Shown piece by piece: positions 34,096-37,361 of a stretch of 37,361 nt of DNA. The notes below the pieces were generated by a model. It ran no database searches. It was not told where the DNA came from and saw only the letters and a program-made list of their open reading frames with translations. How positions within the stretch are numbered: position 1 is the stretch's first letter; every line of letters starts with the position of its first letter. The position numbers were made by a program, and so were the translations under genes. Source of the DNA: Pseudomonadota bacterium (GTDB lineage Bacteria > Pseudomonadota > Alphaproteobacteria > Kiloniellales > J153); contig JACZVL010000007.1 of the NCBI GenBank assembly GCA_022572685.1, forward strand, positions 1-37,361, read 5' to 3'.

Positions 34096-34249
34096 CCTGG
34101 TTTTCCAAGTTTTATCAAATGTTCAGGCCTCACAATCTCCACGCGCATTGTGGAGAAAGCAAGACGCGGGCAAGGGCGCCGCGCCCGCCCGGGGGCTCGG
34201 GTAACCGGAAAATGTCGTTTGAGGGCTAGACGCGCGCGCCCGCGGCCGG

Positions 34250-34325
34250 GCAAGGTTGGGTGCGTGGAGCAAGGTTGGGCGCGTGGTAAGGTCGCGCGCG
34301 GGCGGTGATAGGCGGGCGGTGATAG
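34250..34325. repeat. Two consecutive tandem duplications (19 bp x2 and 14 bp x2)
   Basis: GCAAGGTTGGGTGCGTGGA (34250-34268) is followed by a copy with two mismatches (34269-34287). Then GCGGGCGGTGATAG occurs twice without mismatch (34298-34311, 34312-34325), ending just before the GGGGAGG ribosome site of the next gene. They lie in the 246-bp divergent spacer that also must carry that gene's promoter. Confidence 0.88.
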
Positions 34326-34341
34326 ACGGGGAGGCATATCC

Positions 34342-36756
34342 ATGAAGTCCCATGTCCGGGTGGCCGTGATCGGCGGCGGCGTGGTCGGCTGCAGCGTGCT
34401 CTACCACCTGACCAAGTACGGCTGGAAGGACGTGGTGCTGATCGAGCGCTCGGAGCTGACCTCGGGCTCGACCTGGCATGCGGCCGGCGGCTTCCACACC
34501 CTCAACGCCGATCCCAACATCGCCGCCCTCCAGGGCTACACCATCAAGCTCTACAAGGAGCTGGAGGAGATCAGCGGCCAGTCCTGCGGCCTGCACCACG
34601 TCGGCGGGTTGACCATCGCGACCTCGCCCGAGCGCATGGACTTCCTCAAGGCCGAGCGCGCCAAACACCGCCACATGGGGCTCGAGACCGAGATCCTGGG
34701 GCCCGCGGAGATCGCCGAGCTCAGCCCGATCACCAACACCGACGGCATCCTCGGCGCGCTCTACGATCCCCTCGACGGGCACCTCGATCCTTCCGGCACC
34801 ACCCACGCCTACGCCAAGGCGGCGCGCGCCCAGGGCGCCGAGATCGTGCTGCGCAACCGGGTGATCGAGCTGAATGCGCGCGGTGATGGCACCTGGGACG
34901 TAGTCACCGAGCAGGGCACGATCCACGCCGAGCAGGTGGTCAACGCGGCCGGCCTCTGGGCGCGCGAAGTGGGCGAGATGGTGGGCGTCACCCACCCGCT
35001 GCATCCCATGGAGCACCAGTACCTGGTGACCGACGACATCCCCGAGGTCTATGAGCGCGAGACCGAGCTGCCCCACGTCATGGACCCGGGCGGCGAGAGC
35101 TACCTGCGCCAGGAGGGCCGCGGCCTGGTGATCGGCATCTACGAGCAGGCCTGTGCGCCCTGGGCGGTCGACGGCACGGCCTGGGACTTCGCCCAGGAGC
35201 TGCTGCCCGACAACCTGGACCGCATCGCCGAGTCCCTCGAGGTCGCCTACCACCGCTATCCGGTGCTCGAGCGCGCCGGGGTCAAGCGGGTCATCAACGG
35301 CCCCTTTACTTTCGCCCCCGACGGCAATCCCCTGGTCGGGCCGATGCCGGGACGGCCCGGCTACTGGGCGGCCTGCGCGGTCATGGCCGGCTTCAGCCAG
35401 GGCGGCGGGGTCGGCAAGACGCTCGCCGAGTGGATGATCGAGGGCGAGCCCTCGAGCGACGTCTTCGCCATGGATGTCGCGCGCTTCGGCGACTGGTGCA
35501 CCAAGCCCTACACCCGCGCCAAAGTGACCGAGAACTACCAGCGCCGCTTCGCGATCTCCTATCCCAACGAGGAGCTGCCGGCGGCGCGGCCGCTCCTCAC
35601 CACCCCGGCCTACGGCATCTGGAAGGCCCGGCGCGCGGTGTTCGGCGCCGCCTACGGCATGGAGCACGTCAACTACTTCGCCCCCGAGGGCGAGGCGCTG
35701 TTTGAAACTCCGTCGTTCCGCCGCTCCAATGCCTTCGCGCCGGTGGCCGAGGAGTGCCGGGCGGTGCGCGAGGCGGTCGGCATCAACGAGATCCATAATT
35801 TCGGCAAGTACGAGGTCACCGGCCCGGACGCCGAGGTCTGGCTCAACCGGATCATGGCCAACCGCATGCCGGCCGAGGGGCGCATCGCGCTCACCCCCAT
35901 GCTCAGCCCCAAGGGCAAGCTGATCGGCGATCTCACCGTGGCCAAGCTCGGACCCGAGCGCTTCCAGGTGACCGCCTCCTACGCGGCCCAGGCCACTCAC
36001 ATGCGCTGGTTCCAGGCGCAGCTGCCCGAGGCCGGCGTGGAAATCCGCAACGTCTCGATGGCGCGCATCGGCTTCCAGATCGCCGGCCCCAGGGCGCGGG
36101 AACTCCTGCAGCGCGTCACCAGGGCCGATGTTTCCAACCAGTCCTTCCGGTTTCTCGCGGTCCGCGAGATCGAGGTCGGACTGGTGCCGGCGATCGTCAA
36201 CCGGATCAGCTACACCGGCGACCTGGGCTATGAAATCTATGTGCCGGCCCGGCACCAGGTGGCGCTCTACGAGACTCTGACCGAGGCCGGGGCCGAGCTG
36301 GGGCTCAGGCCGTTCGGCATGCGCGCCATGATGTCGCTGCGGCTGGAAAAGTCGTTCGGCTCCTGGCTGCGCGAGTACCGGCCGGACTACACCCCGGCCG
36401 AGACCGGGCTCGACCGCTTCATCTCGTTCAGGAAGAACGACTTCATCGGCCGCGAGGCGGCGGTCGCGGAGCGGGAGACCGGCCCGTCCCGGCGGCTCTG
36501 CACCTTCGTGGTCGAGGCCGCGGACGCCGACGTCTGGGCCGACGAGCCGATCTGGAAGGACGGCGAGGTGGTCGGCTTCGTCACCTCCGGCGGCTATGCG
36601 CACTACGTGGGCAAATCGGTCGCGCTCGGCTTCCTGCCGGTCGCCATGATCGTGCCCGGCGCGCGCGTCGAGATCGAAATCCTGGGCGAGCTCAGGCCCG
36701 CGACGCTGATCGCCGAGCCGCTGTTCGATCCCCAGGGCGAACGCATGCGCGGCTGA
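34342..36756 (+). CDS. FAD-dependent oxidoreductase fused to GcvT domain (dimethylglycine/sarcosine dehydrogenase-like)
   Basis: An 804-residue two-part enzyme. Residues ~5-360 are a DAO-type flavin domain with VIGGGVVGCSV (9-19) and GSTWHAAGG (42-50), where His46 corresponds to the histidine that carries covalent FAD in dimethylglycine dehydrogenase. An FAO_M linker follows (~365-420), then a GcvT aminomethyltransferase-like domain (~425-705) and its C-terminal barrel (~715-800). Such enzymes remove an N-methyl group and pass the one-carbon unit to tetrahydrofolate. Family members differ in substrate (dimethylglycine, sarcosine, dimethylsulfoniopropionate demethylation in relatives), so the substrate is open. 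GGGGAGG precedes the ATG. A 27-bp inverted repeat follows the stop. Confidence 0.93.
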   Translation: MKSHVRVAVIGGGVVGCSVLYHLTKYGWKDVVLIERSELTSGSTWHAAGGFHTLNADPNIAALQGYTIKLYKELEEISGQSCGLHHVGGLTIATSPERMDFLKAERAKHRHMGLETEILGPAEIAELSPITNTDGILGALYDPLDGHLDPSGTTHAYAKAARAQGAEIVLRNRVIELNARGDGTWDVVTEQGTIHAEQVVNAAGLWAREVGEMVGVTHPLHPMEHQYLVTDDIPEVYERETELPHVMDPGGESYLRQEGRGLVIGIYEQACAPWAVDGTAWDFAQELLPDNLDRIAESLEVAYHRYPVLERAGVKRVINGPFTFAPDGNPLVGPMPGRPGYWAACAVMAGFSQGGGVGKTLAEWMIEGEPSSDVFAMDVARFGDWCTKPYTRAKVTENYQRRFAISYPNEELPAARPLLTTPAYGIWKARRAVFGAAYGMEHVNYFAPEGEALFETPSFRRSNAFAPVAEECRAVREAVGINEIHNFGKYEVTGPDAEVWLNRIMANRMPAEGRIALTPMLSPKGKLIGDLTVAKLGPERFQVTASYAAQATHMRWFQAQLPEAGVEIRNVSMARIGFQIAGPRARELLQRVTRADVSNQSFRFLAVREIEVGLVPAIVNRISYTGDLGYEIYVPARHQVALYETLTEAGAELGLRPFGMRAMMSLRLEKSFGSWLREYRPDYTPAETGLDRFISFRKNDFIGREAAVAERETGPSRRLCTFVVEAADADVWADEPIWKDGEVVGFVTSGGYAHYVGKSVALGFLPVAMIVPGARVEIEILGELRPATLIAEPLFDPQGERMRG

Positions 36757-36758
36757 GG

Positions 36759-36834
36759 CCTATTTCGGGGACACCATACTTAATTACGGCCACCGGCCGC
36801 GGCTCCGAATTAAGTATGGTGTCCCCGAAATAGG
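36759..36834. repeat. Perfect 27-bp inverted repeat with 22-nt loop
   Basis: CCTATTTCGGGGACACCATA... (36759-36785) is the exact reverse complement of 36808-36834. The repeat begins 2 bp after the GcvT-fusion stop and ends 25 bp before the cupin start. It is AT-richer than its surroundings. The core, GGGGACACCATACTTAATT, is one I recall from intergenic repeats of many proteobacteria linked to REP-associated transposases. It may act as a terminator or mRNA stabiliser between the two genes. Confidence 0.9.
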
Positions 36835-36859
36835 TTGCAGGCGTTCGGGAGGACGGCGG

Positions 36860-37141
36860 ATGAAAGCGGCGACACCCACGGTGTTCATCGACAACCAGCG
36901 GGTGCGGGTTACCGAGTGGCGCTTCGCGCCCGGTGCGGCGACCGGCTGGCACCGCCACGAATACGACTACGTCGTGGTGCCGCTCTTGGACGGCAGCCTG
37001 CGCATCGTCACCGAGGGCGGCGCCGAGACCATCGCCGAGCTGCGCAAGGGCGTGCCCTACTTCCGCGACCGCGGCGTCGAGCACGACGTGATCAACGCCA
37101 ACATCTACGAATTCACCTTCATCGAGGTGGAGATGAAGTGA
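36860..37141 (+). CDS. Small single-domain cupin protein
   Basis: A 93-residue protein forming one cupin barrel. The first motif GxxxxWHRHEYDYVVVPLLDG (residues ~26-47, read as WHRHE plus G) provides two histidines and a glutamate as likely metal ligands, and the second motif region contains GVEHDVIN with the third histidine. GGGAGG lies ahead of the ATG. It follows the GcvT-fused dehydrogenase with only the inverted repeat between them. It could be a small isomerase, dioxygenase or sensor linked to that pathway; nothing more specific can be read. Confidence 0.82.
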   Translation: MKAATPTVFIDNQRVRVTEWRFAPGAATGWHRHEYDYVVVPLLDGSLRIVTEGGAETIAELRKGVPYFRDRGVEHDVINANIYEFTFIEVEMK

Positions 37142-37147
37142 GCCGCC

Positions 37148-37192
37148 GCCCCGTCCCGGCGCCCCGTCCCGGCGCCTCGTCCCGGCGCCCCG
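37148..37192. repeat. 13-bp tandem repeat, about 3.5 copies
   Basis: GCCCCGTCCCGGC repeats at 37148-37160, 37161-37173 and 37174-37186 (one mismatch), plus a partial copy. It starts 7 bp after the cupin stop codon and is entirely intergenic. Confidence 0.85.
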
Positions 37193-37218
37193 GGCCGCCC
37201 ACCGCGATCCATGCCGCG

Positions 37219-37240
37219 TTTGTATATTTTTGTATATACT
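37219..37240 (+). promoter_or_regulatory. AT-rich element with repeated TTTGTATAT, possible promoter/operator
   Basis: TTTGTATAT and TTTTGTATATACT stand out sharply in GC-rich DNA. The end, TATACT (37235-37240), fits a -10 box about 65 bp before the ATG at 37306, but no -35 fits well upstream. The repeated half-sites could instead be an operator for the gene that follows. Confidence 0.35.
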
Positions 37241-37305
37241 CCGACTCTCCGCGGACCCGAAAATCGTTCTGGTAATTAGGCCGCGAATCGATTCTTTGCG
37301 TTGCC

Positions 37306-37361
37306 ATGACACACGGTGGATTTCTGAGTGCCAAGGAACGCGCGGCCCTGAAGGCGGTGAT
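37306..37361 (+). CDS. Start of a gene cut by the window end (possible HTH regulator)
   Basis: Eighteen complete codons are visible from an ATG at 37306, including LSAKERAALKAV, then the sequence stops. The helix-like LSxxERAAL pattern is seen at the start of some helix-turn-helix regulators, but this is far too short for assignment. No good ribosome site is visible before the ATG, so the start itself may be wrong. Confidence 0.3.
   Translation, partial: MTHGGFLSAKERAALKAV

Overview
The window is GC-rich, tightly packed bacterial DNA. Codon use, the alphaproteobacterial look of the protein families (two-partner secretion proteins, CHASE2 cyclase, many solute-binding-protein transporters, a GcvT-fused methylamine-type dehydrogenase) and GG(A)GG ribosome sites suggest an alphaproteobacterium, plausibly Rhodospirillales-like and possibly uncultured. 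No rRNA, tRNA, CRISPR array or complete mobile element was seen.

Layout. (a) 1-6750 is a loose set of catabolic genes: a truncated membrane/spermidine-synthase-like gene, an SDR dehydrogenase, an endonuclease/exonuclease/phosphatase-fold enzyme, an orphan Tat-type family 5 solute-binding protein, a metal-dependent amidohydrolase and a Gfo/Idh/MocA oxidoreductase. (b) 6819-16182 is the most unusual part, a secretion and signalling locus. A TpsB outer-membrane pore is followed by a TpsA-like exoprotein whose C-terminus is an intact caspase-type (C14) protease. Converging on these are an exported protein of unknown function and a CHASE2-class III adenylate cyclase in one coupled operon. Divergent from the cyclase is a diguanylate cyclase with an N-terminal cyclic-nucleotide-binding-like domain. 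The arrangement suggests a cyclase to GGDEF signalling cascade beside a secreted protease, but the nucleotide-binding pocket lacks the usual arginine.

(c) 16191-20510 is a polar amino-acid ABC transporter (two permeases, ATPase, binding protein) plus a DoeB-like deacylase. It is bracketed by an 85-bp near-identical direct repeat of the 3' end of the GGDEF gene, and an IS5-type transposase remnant starts exactly at the inner edge of the left repeat. This looks like an acquired module. (d) 20637-30412 holds a hydroxypyruvate-isomerase-like enzyme, a complete Dpp/Opp-type ABC importer and a complete TRAP importer. In both importers the binding-protein gene is separated from the membrane genes by a 15-bp-stem hairpin. 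(e) 30502-37141 holds an FAD-dependent amine/amino-acid oxidoreductase, a lower-GC pair that could be a toxin and its convergent membrane immunity protein, a dimethylglycine-dehydrogenase-like FAD/GcvT protein and a small cupin. The window ends in the first codons of another gene.

Many spacers carry short (10-19 bp) tandem duplications, and two carry GGGGACA palindromes of the kind seen in REP-like elements. Overall the region is an accessory, uptake-rich segment (three complete importers plus an orphan binding protein) for nitrogenous and organic-acid solutes, interrupted by a signalling/secretion locus. All functional statements come from reading the sequence without database searches.
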